A stretch of DNA of 64,000 nucleotides, taken from assembly GCA_040758375.1 (NCBI GenBank), contig JBFLWE010000006.1, positions 1 through 64,000 on the forward strand, written 5' to 3'. A model generated the notes under the pieces. That model made no database searches, was not told the DNA's origin, and was given only the letters and a program-made list of their open reading frames with translations. Below, piece after piece: positions 48,956 to 58,690 of the stretch. Position 1 is the first letter of the stretch, and the number at the start of each line of letters is the position of its first letter. The DNA is from CAMLIZ01 sp040758375 (lineage in GTDB: Bacteria; Pseudomonadota; Gammaproteobacteria; Burkholderiales; Burkholderiaceae_C). The position numbers were made by a program, and so were the translations under genes.

Positions 48956-49537
48956 CTAGCGCAGGCCTTCCCACGACTGGGGCCGGGCGGCCTCGAAGCC
49001 CAGCAGCTGCAGCGCCCGCTCGACCGTGTCGTCCACCAGCTCGTCTATCGTGGTCGGCTTGTTGTAGAACGCCGGCAGCGGCGGGAACACGATGCCGCCC
49101 ATCTCGGTGACGGCCGTCATGTTGCGCAGGTGGGCCAGGTTGAGCGGCGTTTCGCGCACCATCAGCAGCAGACGCCGCCGCTCCTTCAGCACCACGTCGG
49201 CGGCGCGCGTGAGCAGGTTGTCCGACAGACCCTGGGCAATGGCCGCGAGGCTGCGCATCGAACAGGGCGCGACCACCATCGCATCGGTGGCAAAGCTGCC
49301 GCTGGCGATGCACGCGCCGATGTCGCCCGGCGCATGGCTGGCGTCGGCCAGGGCCTCCAGCGCCGCCCGGTCCAGGCCCAGCTCATGGTGCGCGTTCAGC
49401 ACGCCGGCCGGCGTGGCGACCAGGTGGGTCCGGGCGCCCAGCGCGCGCAGCCGCTTCAGCAGCCGCACGCCGTACACCGCACCGGAGGCGCCGGTGATGC
49501 CGACGATCACCCGCCGTGCCGGCGCGGCGGCGATCAT
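48956..49537 (-). CDS. ubiX: flavin prenyltransferase UbiX
   Basis: 193 residues; VIVGITGASGAVYGVRLL flavin-binding start, APCSMRSLAAIA, RETPLNLAHLRNMTAVTEMG. It makes the prenylated FMN cofactor for UbiD in ubiquinone synthesis. Start by ATGA overlap with grxD. Confidence 0.96.
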   Translation of the reverse strand: MIAAAPARRVIVGITGASGAVYGVRLLKRLRALGARTHLVATPAGVLNAHHELGLDRAALEALADASHAPGDIGACIASGSFATDAMVVAPCSMRSLAAIAQGLSDNLLTRAADVVLKERRRLLLMVRETPLNLAHLRNMTAVTEMGGIVFPPLPAFYNKPTTIDELVDDTVERALQLLGFEAARPQSWEGLR

Positions 49538-49854
49538 GCCGGCTCGCCGCCCAGCACCTGTTGCAACTCGCCTGCCTGGTACATCTCCATCATGATGTCG
49601 GAGCCGCCGACGAACTCGCCGTTGACGTAGAGCTGCGGGATGGTCGGCCAGTTGGCGTAGTCCTTGACGCCCTGGCGGATCTCCTCGTCCTCCAGCACGT
49701 TGACCGTCTTCAGGTCGTTGACGCCGCAGGCCTTGAGAATCTGGACCGCGCGGCCGGAGAAGCCGCACATCGGGAACTGGGCCGTGCCTTTCATGAAAAG
49801 CACCACCCGGTGGTTCTTGACGATGTCGTCGATGCGTTGCTGAACGTCGCTCAT
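49534..49854 (-). CDS. grxD: monothiol glutaredoxin (CGFS type)
   Basis: 106 residues with the CGFS active site (FPMCGFSGRAVQIL), WPTIPQLYVNGEFVGGSDI. It carries or transfers 2Fe-2S clusters. Coupled to ubiX. Confidence 0.96.
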   Translation of the reverse strand: MSDVQQRIDDIVKNHRVVLFMKGTAQFPMCGFSGRAVQILKACGVNDLKTVNVLEDEEIRQGVKDYANWPTIPQLYVNGEFVGGSDIMMEMYQAGELQQVLGGEPA

Positions 49855-49976
49855 GATGATGGGGCCCGCGAGGGCTCGATGAAACTGCGGATGCGCGAGT
49901 TATACGGCATTCCGCGCGCCCGCCACCCGGCGGTGCGTCAAGTCCCTGGGCGGTCGCTGCGAACCGTGGGGCAACC

Positions 49977-50582
49977 TCAGAACGAGTACGACAGCCCCAG
50001 CTGCAGCACCGGCGTGAGCCGCAGTTCGCGCAGCGTGTCGTCCAGGCTGGCGCTGCCGGCCGTGGAACGGCCCACCCGCAAGCCCGATCCGGCCGCCGGC
50101 ACGGCCATCAACCCCAGGTCGGCCGTGAAGCCCCAGCCGCCTTTGAGGGACAGGCCGGTGTAGCCGACACCGAGATACGGCAGCGCCTGGCTGGGGTCGC
50201 TGCCGGCCTCGCTGGCCGGCCGGAGGCCTTGCTGGGCGACGTTGAAGGTGTCGCCCATGCGCGGCACCGAGGGCATGCTCATGGAGGCGCCGCGCGAGCC
50301 GAGCAGCAGGCCGCTGGTCGCGCGGAAGCCGCCGCTCACCCGTGCGCTGCCCAGCAGCGGACCTTGGGTGAAGTAGTAGTCGCCGAGCACACGGCCGCCT
50401 TGCAGCTGGCCGGCGCTGACGAGGTCGGTCGAAAGCGGCGTGCTGGTCGCCAGGCCGATGCGGGCCTGCAGCCGCGGCCAGGGCACCTGCTCGGCATCGA
50501 CGTTCAAGCCGCTGGCTGCCCAAGCCGGCGCGCCTGCGCAGCACAACGCCATCAAGGCATGAACCGAAGAACGCGTACGCAT
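49977..50582 (-). CDS. predicted outer-membrane beta-barrel protein, unknown function
   Basis: 201 residues with a signal peptide (ALMALCCAGAPAWA). Alternating hydrophobic segments and a C-terminal aromatic end (LQLGLSYSF) suggest an outer-membrane barrel. AAGGAGG precedes the ATG. No named family is recognised. Confidence 0.7.
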   Translation of the reverse strand: MRTRSSVHALMALCCAGAPAWAASGLNVDAEQVPWPRLQARIGLATSTPLSTDLVSAGQLQGGRVLGDYYFTQGPLLGSARVSGGFRATSGLLLGSRGASMSMPSVPRMGDTFNVAQQGLRPASEAGSDPSQALPYLGVGYTGLSLKGGWGFTADLGLMAVPAAGSGLRVGRSTAGSASLDDTLRELRLTPVLQLGLSYSF

Positions 50583-50741
50583 AGTCGCCTCCTTGTCCCG
50601 GTGCGGAGCGCACGCATCGGGGCGATGGTGGTCCAGCGTATCCGCTGTGTTGTGAAGTCCGATGCTACGTCTGTGCGCCGTCTTTGTGCGGTAGCATTGC
50701 ACGGATTGCGCGGCCATTTGCTTGGCCGTTGCGGCTGGGCT

Positions 50742-51575
50742 TCAAACGGGCCAACATCCGCCACTGCAGCGCTCGCGGCCCTCGATGTCGAGGCGGGTGC
50801 TTACATTGGTGAAACCTTGCGCGACCAGGCGCTTGCGCACGGCGGCGCCTTGGTCGTGGCCGTGTTCCAGCAGCAGCCAGCCCGGGGCACGCAGGTGTGC
50901 GGGCGCGCCGGCGATCAGGCGCTCGAGCGCGCCCAAGCCGTCGCCACCCGGGGTCAGGGCCGCCAGCGGCTCGTGGGTCAGCTCTGCCAGGTGCGGGTCG
51001 GACTCGGCGATGTAGGGCGGGTTGCTGACGGCCAGGTCCAGGCTGTGCGGGGGCACGCTGCCCCACCAGTCGCTGTGGACGAAGCTCACGTCCAGCTGCA
51101 GCCGCCGTGCGTTGTCGCGCGCCACGGCCAAGGCGGCTTCGCTCGCGTCCAGCGCCTGCACCACGGCGCGCGGGCAGCGGTGCTTGAGCGCCAACGCGAT
51201 CGCGCCGCTGCCAGTGCCCAGGTCGAGCACTTGCGGTGCCGGCACGGCCGCCAGCGGCCCGCCTGGCGCCAGCAACTCCATCGCCCAGTCGACCAGCGTC
51301 TCGGTGTCGGGGCGCGGCACCAGCACCGCCGGCGTGACCTGCAGGCTCAAGCCGTGGAACTCGCGCTCGCCCACCAGGTAGGCCAGGGGTTCGCCGGCGG
51401 CGCGGCGCTGCAGCAGTTGCCTGTAGGCCGCGGCCTGCTCGGCGGCCAGCGGCGCGTCGTCGTGCGCCAGCAGCCAGGCGCGCGGCCGGGCCAGCAGCCG
51501 GGCCAGCAGCAGTTGCGCGTCCAGCCGCGCGACGCCGAGCGCGCGGGCGGCGGCCAGCGCCTCGGCGACCGTCAT
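50742..51575 (-). CDS. prmC: release factor glutamine methyltransferase
   Basis: 277 residues. SAM site LDLGTGSGAIALAL and NPPY motif (AVSNPPYIAESD). It methylates the GGQ glutamine of release factors, and lies right after prfA (ATGA overlap). Confidence 0.96.
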   Translation of the reverse strand: MTVAEALAAARALGVARLDAQLLLARLLARPRAWLLAHDDAPLAAEQAAAYRQLLQRRAAGEPLAYLVGEREFHGLSLQVTPAVLVPRPDTETLVDWAMELLAPGGPLAAVPAPQVLDLGTGSGAIALALKHRCPRAVVQALDASEAALAVARDNARRLQLDVSFVHSDWWGSVPPHSLDLAVSNPPYIAESDPHLAELTHEPLAALTPGGDGLGALERLIAGAPAHLRAPGWLLLEHGHDQGAAVRKRLVAQGFTNVSTRLDIEGRERCSGGCWPV

Positions 51576-52657
51576 GCCCCGCCGCTTTCCAGCGCCGCCA
51601 GCTGCTCGGCCGCGCGGGCGGCCTGCAGTGCCGCGACCACCTCGCCCAGGTCGCCGTCCATGATGGCGCCCAGCCGGTACAGCGTGAGGTTGATGCGGTG
51701 GTCGGTGAGCCGGCCCTGCGGGAAGTTGTAGGTGCGGATGCGGTCGGAGCGGTCGCCGCTGCCGATCAGGCTCTTGCGGGTGGCGGCCTCCTTGGCGGCG
51801 CGCTCGCGCTGCTCCTTGTCGCGCAGGCGGGCCGCCAGCACGGCCATGGCCTTCGCCTTGTTGCGGTGTTGCGAGCGGTCGTCCTGGCACTCGGCGACGA
51901 TGCCGGTGGGGATGTGCGTGATGCGGATCGCGCTGTCGGTCTTGTTCACGTGCTGGCCGCCGGCGCCGCTGGCGCGGAAGGTGTCGATGCGCAGCTCAGC
52001 GGGGTTGAGGGTGACCTCGGCCGCCTCGTCGGGCTCGGGCATCACCGCCACCGTGCAGGCGCTGGTGTGGATGCGCCCCTGGGCTTCGGTGGCGGGCACG
52101 CGCTGCACGCGGTGGCCGCCGGACTCGAACTTCAGCCTCTCGTACACACGCTCGCCCTCGATGCGCAGCACCAGCTCCTTGTAGCCGCCCAGGTCGGAAG
52201 GGCTCTCGCTCATGACCTCGGTGCGCCAGCCCTGGCTTTCGGCGAAGCGCAGGTACATGCGGGCCAGGTCGCCAGCGAACAGGGCCGATTCCTCGCCGCC
52301 GGTGCCGGCGCGGATTTCGAGGAAGACGTTGCGGTCGTCGTCGGGGTCGCGCGGCAGCAGGGCGGTCTGCAGCTCGGCGTGCAGGCGCTCGAGGTCGGCC
52401 TCGGCGCTGGCGATCTCCTCGCGCGCCATCTCGGCCATGTCGGGGTCGTCCACCATGTCGCGCGCGGCGGCGAGGTCGCTTTCGCGCTGCTGGTACTGGC
52501 GGAATTTCTGCACCAGGCTGCTGGCTTCGGCCTGCTCGCGCGAGAGCGCGCGGTAGCGCTTCATGTCGGCGGCCACCTGCGGGTCGGCGAGGTTGGCGTC
52601 GAGTTCGGCCAGGCGCAGGCCGAGTCGCTCGAACTGTTGGCGCAGGGTGTCTTTCAT
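51572..52657 (-). CDS. prfA: peptide chain release factor 1
   Basis: 361 residues. GGQ motif in GAGGQHVNKTDSAIRITH, and the codon-recognition region upstream. Terminates at UAA/UAG. The start MKDTLRQQFERL is the internal ATG at 52657. Confidence 0.97.
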   Translation of the reverse strand: MKDTLRQQFERLGLRLAELDANLADPQVAADMKRYRALSREQAEASSLVQKFRQYQQRESDLAAARDMVDDPDMAEMAREEIASAEADLERLHAELQTALLPRDPDDDRNVFLEIRAGTGGEESALFAGDLARMYLRFAESQGWRTEVMSESPSDLGGYKELVLRIEGERVYERLKFESGGHRVQRVPATEAQGRIHTSACTVAVMPEPDEAAEVTLNPAELRIDTFRASGAGGQHVNKTDSAIRITHIPTGIVAECQDDRSQHRNKAKAMAVLAARLRDKEQRERAAKEAATRKSLIGSGDRSDRIRTYNFPQGRLTDHRINLTLYRLGAIMDGDLGEVVAALQAARAAEQLAALESGGA

Positions 52658-52728
52658 TCGGTGGGTGCGGGCGTGCGGTGATGCGGCTGCACGCGGGCCA
52701 GCGCGCAGCCTGGTGCGGGGATGCGGCG

Positions 52729-54042
52729 CTAGTGCTCGCCGCCGCCGGAGCGGCCGAGGTCGCGCGAGGCGCTGCGCAGGAACAGGCGCGACACCGTTTG
52801 CGCCACCTGCTCGCGCGCCTGCGCATCGGCGGCATGCAGCTCGGCCAGTGCGCCGTGCAGCATCTTCTGCGTGAGGCCGCGCGACAGCGCTTCGAGCACG
52901 GTGTCGAGGTCTTCGCCCTTGGCCAGCAGCTTGCGGGCGCGCGCGATCTCCACCGCCCGCCAGTCGTCGGCCTGGGCCTTCAGCGCCTGGATCAGCGGCA
53001 CGGTGGCGCGCTGGTCCAGCCAGTGGGCGAAGCTCTGCACGCCGCTTTCGATGATGGCCTCGGCCTGCTCCACCGCGGCCTGGCGCTTCTCGCCGGCGGT
53101 CTGCACCAGGGCCGACAGGTCGTCCACCGTGTAGAGGTACACGTCGGAAAGGCGCGAAACCTCGGGCTCCACGTCGCGCGGCACGGCCAGGTCGACCATG
53201 AACATCGGGCGGTGGCGCCTTGCCTTCAGCGCGCGTTCCACGGCGCCCAGCCCGATGATGGGCAGCGAGCTCGCGGTGCAGGAGATCACCGCGTCGAATT
53301 CGTGCAGGCGCTGCGGCAGGTCGGCCAGGCGCAGCGCCTGGGCGCCGAAGCGCGCGGCGAGCTTCTCGCCGCGCTCCAGCGTGCGGTTGGCCACCGCCAT
53401 GCCCTTGGGCTCGCGCGCCGCGAAGTGGGTGGCGACCAGTTCGATCATCTCGCCCGCACCGACGAACAGCACGTGGATCTCGGACAGGTCTTCGAACAGC
53501 TGCGAAGCCAGGCGCACCGCGGCGGCGGCCATGCTGATCGAGTGCGAGCCGATCTCGGTGGAGGTGCGCACCTCCTTGGCCACCGAGAACGAGCGCTGGA
53601 ACAGCTGGTGCAAGGTGGTGCCCAGGGTGCCGGCGTTGCTGGCCTCGCGCACCGCTTGCTTCATCTGGCCCAGGATCTGCGGCTCGCCCAGCACCATGGA
53701 GTCGAGTCCCGAGGCGACGCGGAAGGCATGGCGCGCCGCGCCCTTGTCTTCGAGCACGTAGCTGTGGTCCACCAGCTGCCCGGGCGCCACGCCGCCGTGG
53801 GCGGCCAGCCATTCGAGGGCCGGCTGCATCAGCGCCTGGCCGGGCAGGCCGGGTTGGCCGGCGACATAAAGCTCGGTGCGGTTGCAGGTGGACAGCAACG
53901 CGGCTTCGGGTGCGCCGGCGCGCTGCAGCCGCTCGCGCAGGCCTTGCAGCGCCGGCGGAATCTGCTCGAGCGAGAACGCAAAACGACCGCGCAGGTCCAG
54001 CGGCGCGGTCGTGTGGTTCAGGCCCAGGGCGAGGACTGTCAT
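52729..54042 (-). CDS. hemA: glutamyl-tRNA reductase
   Basis: 437 residues. Catalytic Cys in LLSTCNRTELY, VASGLDSMVLGEPQILGQMK, NADPH fold VLFVGAGEMIELVA. First step of C5 tetrapyrrole synthesis. Two adjacent ATG codons exist; the second (54042) has better spacing to GGAGG. In this window it also feeds heme d1 synthesis. Confidence 0.96.
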   Translation of the reverse strand: MTVLALGLNHTTAPLDLRGRFAFSLEQIPPALQGLRERLQRAGAPEAALLSTCNRTELYVAGQPGLPGQALMQPALEWLAAHGGVAPGQLVDHSYVLEDKGAARHAFRVASGLDSMVLGEPQILGQMKQAVREASNAGTLGTTLHQLFQRSFSVAKEVRTSTEIGSHSISMAAAAVRLASQLFEDLSEIHVLFVGAGEMIELVATHFAAREPKGMAVANRTLERGEKLAARFGAQALRLADLPQRLHEFDAVISCTASSLPIIGLGAVERALKARRHRPMFMVDLAVPRDVEPEVSRLSDVYLYTVDDLSALVQTAGEKRQAAVEQAEAIIESGVQSFAHWLDQRATVPLIQALKAQADDWRAVEIARARKLLAKGEDLDTVLEALSRGLTQKMLHGALAELHAADAQAREQVAQTVSRLFLRSASRDLGRSGGGEH

Positions 54043-54078
54043 CATGGCCTCCGACGAGCCGCCGCGAGGAAGCCATGC

Positions 54079-54123
54079 GCCCCAAAGGGCCACGAAGGGG
54101 CCCGCTTTGCGGTCCCTTGGGGC
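54079..54123. repeat. G/C-rich inverted repeat upstream of hemA
   Basis: GCCCCAAAGGG (54079-54089) faces CCCTTGGGGC (54114-54123). It lies between hemA and the divergent small membrane gene and belongs to the same dispersed hairpin type seen near coaE and nirS. Confidence 0.55.
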
Positions 54124-54240
54124 AGCGAGCGGAGCGAGCGTGGGGGCACCATGCCGGCGATTATAAAATTGCGCGCTGAATCAAGTACTTATCGCGGCGA
54201 TAGCGGCCCGCGGGTCGTTGATTACCGTCAATTCGCCACG

Positions 54241-54516
54241 ATGAGCCCCTGGGACGCACTGATCCACCTTGCCAATTTCTTCCTGCCCGCGGTGGGCGTG
54301 GGGGTGCTGGCGGCGCTGATGAGCAAGCTGCTCTGGCGCGGCCAGCTCAAGGGCGTGGCGTTTGCCCGCCTGGCGGGCTGGGCGGCGGCGGCGGGTGCGG
54401 CGGTGCTGCTGGCGGGGCTGGTGGTGTTCGGGCGCGACGGCAAGATGCTGACCTACGGCGCGATGGTGGTGGCATCGGCGCTCGCGCTGCTGTGGGCCGG
54501 CTGGGGCAGAAGGTGA
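54241..54516 (+). CDS. small integral membrane protein
   Basis: 91 residues with three hydrophobic segments (LANFFLPAVGVGVLAALMSK, AAAAGAAVLLAGLVVF, GAMVVASALALLWAGW). No named domain. The stop overlaps the queE start by GTGA, so it is the first gene of the queE-queD-bio unit. Confidence 0.7.
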   Translation: MSPWDALIHLANFFLPAVGVGVLAALMSKLLWRGQLKGVAFARLAGWAAAAGAAVLLAGLVVFGRDGKMLTYGAMVVASALALLWAGWGRR

Positions 54517-55148
54517 CCTACAGCGTCAAGGAAGTCTTTTACACGCTGCAGGGCGAGGGCCAGCAGGCCGGACGCCCGGCGGTGTTCTGCCGCTTTGCCG
54601 GCTGCAACCTCTGGACAGGGCGCGAAGCCGACCGGGCCCAGGCGGTGTGCCGCTTCTGCGACACCGACTTCGTGGGCACCGACGGCACGGGCGGCGGCAA
54701 GTTCGAAACACCGGCCGCGCTGGCCGCGCATGTGGCCTCGTTCTGGCCGGCTGGCGCCACCGGCAGGCCTTTCGTGGTGTGCACCGGCGGCGAGCCGCTG
54801 CTGCAGCTCGACGCGCCGCTGATCCAGGCCTTGCACGCGGCGGGCTTCGAGATTGCCGTCGAGAGCAACGGCACGGTGCCGGCGCCGGCGGGCATCGACT
54901 GGCTGTGCGTCAGCCCGAAGGCCGGCGCGCCGCTGCTGCAGCGCAGTGGCGACGAGCTGAAGGTCGTGGTGCCCCAGTCCGGGCTGGACATGGCCGAGCT
55001 GGAGGCGCTGCCTTTCGGCAGCCACCGTGTGCAGCCGATGGACGGGCCCACGCTGCAGGCCAACACCGCCTGGGCGGTGCAGTGGTGCCTGGAACACCCG
55101 CGCTGGCACCTGAGCCTGCAGACGCACAAGCTGCTGGGCATCCGCTGA
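54513..55148 (+). CDS. queE: 7-carboxy-7-deazaguanine synthase
   Basis: 211 residues from a GTG start. Radical-SAM cluster ligands are in the C-x14-C-x2-C form (CNLWTGREADRAQAVCRFC), as in Burkholderia QueE. VFYTLQGEGQQAGRPAVFCR start and VCTGGEPLLQLD. It makes CDG on the way to queuosine. Confidence 0.94.
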   Translation: MTYSVKEVFYTLQGEGQQAGRPAVFCRFAGCNLWTGREADRAQAVCRFCDTDFVGTDGTGGGKFETPAALAAHVASFWPAGATGRPFVVCTGGEPLLQLDAPLIQALHAAGFEIAVESNGTVPAPAGIDWLCVSPKAGAPLLQRSGDELKVVVPQSGLDMAELEALPFGSHRVQPMDGPTLQANTAWAVQWCLEHPRWHLSLQTHKLLGIR

Positions 55149-55169
55149 TTTCCGCCGTTTTCCTTTGAG

Positions 55170-55529
55170 ATGTTCGAACTGAGCCAGACCTTCTATTTCG
55201 AGGCCGCCCACACGCTGGAGCGGGCCTACGAGAGCGAATCGAGCCGCCGCATCCACGGCCACACCTACGGCGCCGAGGTGCAGGTGCAGGGCGAACCGGG
55301 CCCCGACGGCATGGTGGTCGACCTGGCCCGGCTGCGCGCGGTGATCGCCGAGGTGCGCGAGCAGCTCGACCACCGCCTGCTCGACGACGTGCAGGGCCTG
55401 GGGCCGGCCACGCTGGAGAACTTGTGCCTCTACATCCACCGCCGCGTGGCCGCCGCGGTGTCGGGTGTCAGCGCGGTGAGCGTGTACCGCAGCGCCAGCG
55501 GCGACCGTTGCACCTACCGCCCGCGATGA
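55170..55529 (+). CDS. queD: QueD-like 6-carboxytetrahydropterin synthase family protein
   Basis: 119 residues. Zinc-binding histidines in FYFEAAHTLE and RIHGHTYGAEV. The position four before the HGH motif, which is the catalytic Cys in E. coli QueD (KCGRLHGH), is Ser here (ESSRRIHGH). The protein belongs to a QueD subfamily whose activity is less sure, though it stands between queE and bioA in one operon. ATGA overlap with bioA. Confidence 0.85.
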   Translation: MFELSQTFYFEAAHTLERAYESESSRRIHGHTYGAEVQVQGEPGPDGMVVDLARLRAVIAEVREQLDHRLLDDVQGLGPATLENLCLYIHRRVAAAVSGVSAVSVYRSASGDRCTYRPR

Positions 55530-56839
55530 GCATCTCTCACACACTGAGCGAACGCAGCCGGCGTGCCGTGTGGCACCCCTGCACGCAGATGAAGCGCCAT
55601 GAGCGCGAGCCGCTGCTGCCCATCGTGCGCGCCGAAGGCGTCTGGCTGTACGACGCCGAAGGGCGCCGCTACCTCGATGCGCTGAGCTCATGGTGGGTCA
55701 ACCTGTTCGGCCACGGCCACCCCGCCATCACCTCTGCGCTGAAAGACCAGCTCGATCGCCTGGACCACGTGATGCTCGCCGGCCTGACCCACGAGCCGGT
55801 GATCGAGCTGTCGGAGCGGCTGGGCGCGCTCACCGGGCTGGGTCATGCGTTCTACGGCAGCGACGGCGCCAGCGCCACCGAGATCGCGCTGAAGATGAGT
55901 GCGCACCATTGGCGCAACTGCGGGCGGCCGGGCAAGTGCGAGTTCATCGGCCTGGCCGGCGGCTACCACGGCGAGACGGTGGGGGCGCTGTCGGTGACCG
56001 ACATCGCGCTGTTCCGCGAGGCCTATGCGCCGCTGGTGCGCCTGAGCGCGGCGCTGCCGTCGCCCGATGCGCGCCAGGCCGCGCCCGGCGAGGACGCCGC
56101 GGCGGTGGCCCGGCGCAGCGCCGATGCGCTGCAGGCCTACCTGGAGCGGCACCACGAGCGCGTGGCTGCGCTGATCGTCGAGCCGCTGGTGCAGTGCGCC
56201 GCCGGCTTCGCGATGCACCACCCCGACTACCTGCGCCGGGCCCGCGCGCTGTGCGACCGCTACCAGGTGCACCTGATCTGCGACGAGATCGCGGTAGGCT
56301 TCGGCCGCACCGGCACGCTGTTCGCCCACCAGCAGGCCGGCATACGGCCCGACTTCATCTGCCTGTCCAAGGGCCTCACCGGCGGCACGCTGCCGCTGTC
56401 GGCGGTGCTGACCACCGACGCGGTGTACGAGGCCTTCTACGACGACAGCAGCGCGCGCGGCTTCCTGCATTCGCATTCGTACACCGGCAACCCGCTGGCC
56501 TGCCGTGCGGCGCTGGCGGTGCTGGACGTGTTCGAGCGCGAGCCGGTGCTGCAACGCAACCTCGACGCTGCCGCGCAGCTCACGCGTTGCCTGCAGCCGC
56601 TGGCGCAGCATCCGCGCGTGCGCCATGCGCGCCAGCTCGGCATGCTGTGGGCCTACGACATCGACACCGACGACCCGGCGTTTCCGACGCGCTACCACCA
56701 GGCGGCGCTGAAGCAGGGCCTGCTGCTGCGGCCGATCGGCAACACGCTGTATTTCATGCCGCCGTATGTGATCGACGGCGTGGCGATGCAGCAGCTGGCC
56801 CGGGGCAGCGTGCTTGCACTCGAGGAGTCCATGGCGTGA
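55526..56839 (+). CDS. bioA: adenosylmethionine-8-amino-7-oxononanoate transaminase
   Basis: 437 residues. WHPCTQMKRHEREPLLPI, GLAGGYHGETVGALSVTD, CDEIAVGFGRTGT and the PLP lysine in FICLSKGLTGGTLPL. It makes DAPA in biotin synthesis. One-base stop/start overlap with bioD. Confidence 0.96.
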   Translation: MSISHTLSERSRRAVWHPCTQMKRHEREPLLPIVRAEGVWLYDAEGRRYLDALSSWWVNLFGHGHPAITSALKDQLDRLDHVMLAGLTHEPVIELSERLGALTGLGHAFYGSDGASATEIALKMSAHHWRNCGRPGKCEFIGLAGGYHGETVGALSVTDIALFREAYAPLVRLSAALPSPDARQAAPGEDAAAVARRSADALQAYLERHHERVAALIVEPLVQCAAGFAMHHPDYLRRARALCDRYQVHLICDEIAVGFGRTGTLFAHQQAGIRPDFICLSKGLTGGTLPLSAVLTTDAVYEAFYDDSSARGFLHSHSYTGNPLACRAALAVLDVFEREPVLQRNLDAAAQLTRCLQPLAQHPRVRHARQLGMLWAYDIDTDDPAFPTRYHQAALKQGLLLRPIGNTLYFMPPYVIDGVAMQQLARGSVLALEESMA

Positions 56840-57504
56840 TGCGCGGCTGGTTCGTCACGGGCACCGACACCGGCGTGGGCAAGACCCGCGCCAGCGTGGC
56901 CTTGCTGCACGCGCTGCGCCGGCAGGGCGTTGCAGCCGTGGGCATGAAGCCGGTGGCCGCGGGCACCGACGCTGCGGGCCGCAACGAAGACGTGGACGCG
57001 CTGCGCGCGGCCAGCGCGCTGCAGGTGGAGGCGTCGCTGGCCAACCCCTACCTGCTGCCCGACCCGGTGTCGCCGCACATCGCGGCGCGCAATGCTGGCC
57101 AGACCATCGACATCGGCCTGTTGCAACAGCGCTGCCAGGCGCTGGCGCGGCGGGCGCAGGCGGTGGTGGTCGAAGGCGCGGGCGGCTTCCATGTGCCGCT
57201 GGATGACACGCGCACCGGCGCCGATCTCGCGGGGGCCCTGGGCCTGCCCGTGGTGCTGGTCGTGGGCCTGCGCCTGGGCTGCCTGAACCATGCGCTGCTG
57301 ACGCAGGAGGCCATCGCCGCGCGCGGCCTGAGGCTGGCCGGCTGGGTGGCCAACCTGCTGGACCCCGCGATGCCGGAGCGCGAGGCCAACCTGGCCTACC
57401 TGCGGCAGCGCCTGGCGGCGCCGCTGCTGGCCGCCTGGCCCTGGGACCCGCAGGCCGATGCCGCCACGCTGACACTCCAATTGCCCTTGAGCGCCGATGC
57501 CTGA
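56839..57504 (+). CDS. bioD: dethiobiotin synthase
   Basis: 221 residues; P-loop VTGTDTGVGKTRASVALL, MKPVAAGTD and VVEGAGGFHVPLDD. It closes the ureido ring. Its last eight bases overlap bioF. Confidence 0.96.
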   Translation: MRGWFVTGTDTGVGKTRASVALLHALRRQGVAAVGMKPVAAGTDAAGRNEDVDALRAASALQVEASLANPYLLPDPVSPHIAARNAGQTIDIGLLQQRCQALARRAQAVVVEGAGGFHVPLDDTRTGADLAGALGLPVVLVVGLRLGCLNHALLTQEAIAARGLRLAGWVANLLDPAMPEREANLAYLRQRLAAPLLAAWPWDPQADAATLTLQLPLSADA

Positions 57505-58690
57505 CCTGAACGACGTCTTCACGCCCGCGCTGGGCCGGCTGCAGCAGCAGCAACTGCTGCGGCGCCGGCGCGCGGTGGCGCCCCTGGCCGAAGCCGAACT
57601 CGAGGTGGACGGCCAGCGGCGCCTGGCCTTCTGCAGCAACGACTACCTCGGCCTGTCGCAGCACCCGGCGCTGAAGCAGGCGATGCGCGAAGCGGTCGAG
57701 CGCTACGGCGTGGGCGCGGGCGCCTCGCCGCTGGTGAGCGGCCACAGCCCCGCGCACGAGGCGCTGGAGCGCGAGCTGGCGGCATTCGTGGGCTGCGAGC
57801 AGGCGCTGTACTTCTATGCCGGCTATGCCGCCAACACCGGCTGCGTGCCGGCGCTGGTGGAGCGCGGCGACGCGATCTTTTCCGATGCGCTCAACCACGC
57901 CTGCCTGATCGACGGCGCGCGGCTGTCGCGTGCCGAGATCCACGTGTTCCCGCACAACGACATGGCGGCGCTGGACCAGGCGCTCGCGAAGAGCAGTGCA
58001 CGGCGCAAGCTGGTGCTGGCCGATGCGGTGTTCAGCATGGACGGCGACATCGCGCCCATCGGCGAGATGCTGCGCCTGTGCGAGCGCCACGACGCCTGGC
58101 TGATGGTGGACGACGCCCACGGTTTCGGCGTGCTGGGCGAGGGCGGGCGCGGCAGCCTGTCGCACCTGGGCATCGCGCCGCGGCGCCATGGTGCGCGGCT
58201 GGTCTACATGGCCACCTTGGGCAAGGCGGCAGGCGTGTCGGGCGCCTTCGTCGCCGGCGCCGCGCCGGTGGTGCAGTGGCTGCTGCAGCGCGCGCGCACC
58301 TACATGTTTGCCACCGCCGCGCCGGCGCCGGTGGCCGAGGCCTTGCGCACGAGCCTGCGCGTGATCGAGGCCGAAGGCTGGCGGCGCGAGCGGCTGGCGC
58401 AATTGCGCTCCTGCCTGCGCGACGGCCTGGCCATGCTGCCCTGGACCGCGTTGCCGTCGGACACCGCGATCCAGCCCTTGATCCTGGGCGACAACGCCAC
58501 GGCGCTGGCCGTCATGGATGCGCTGCAGGCGCGCGGCATCTGGGTGCCGGCGATCCGGCCGCCCACGGTGCCCGCGGGCACCGCGCGCTTGCGCATCACG
58601 CTGTCGGCCGCGCACAGCCTGCAGCAGGTGCAGGCGCTCGTGGCGGCCCTGCAGTCGATCGCCGCCGAGCCGCCCGCCCGTTCAGCCTGA
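57497..58690 (+). CDS. bioF: 8-amino-7-oxononanoate synthase
   Basis: 397 residues. FCSNDYLGLSQHPALKQAM, GHSPAHEALERELAAF, VDDAHGFGVLGEGGRG and PLP lysine in MATLGKAAGVSGAF. It condenses pimeloyl and alanine. Last gene of the unit; convergent with nirE and overlapping it by nine bases. bioB is not in the window. Confidence 0.96.
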   Translation: MPDLNDVFTPALGRLQQQQLLRRRRAVAPLAEAELEVDGQRRLAFCSNDYLGLSQHPALKQAMREAVERYGVGAGASPLVSGHSPAHEALERELAAFVGCEQALYFYAGYAANTGCVPALVERGDAIFSDALNHACLIDGARLSRAEIHVFPHNDMAALDQALAKSSARRKLVLADAVFSMDGDIAPIGEMLRLCERHDAWLMVDDAHGFGVLGEGGRGSLSHLGIAPRRHGARLVYMATLGKAAGVSGAFVAGAAPVVQWLLQRARTYMFATAAPAPVAEALRTSLRVIEAEGWRRERLAQLRSCLRDGLAMLPWTALPSDTAIQPLILGDNATALAVMDALQARGIWVPAIRPPTVPAGTARLRITLSAAHSLQQVQALVAALQSIAAEPPARSA

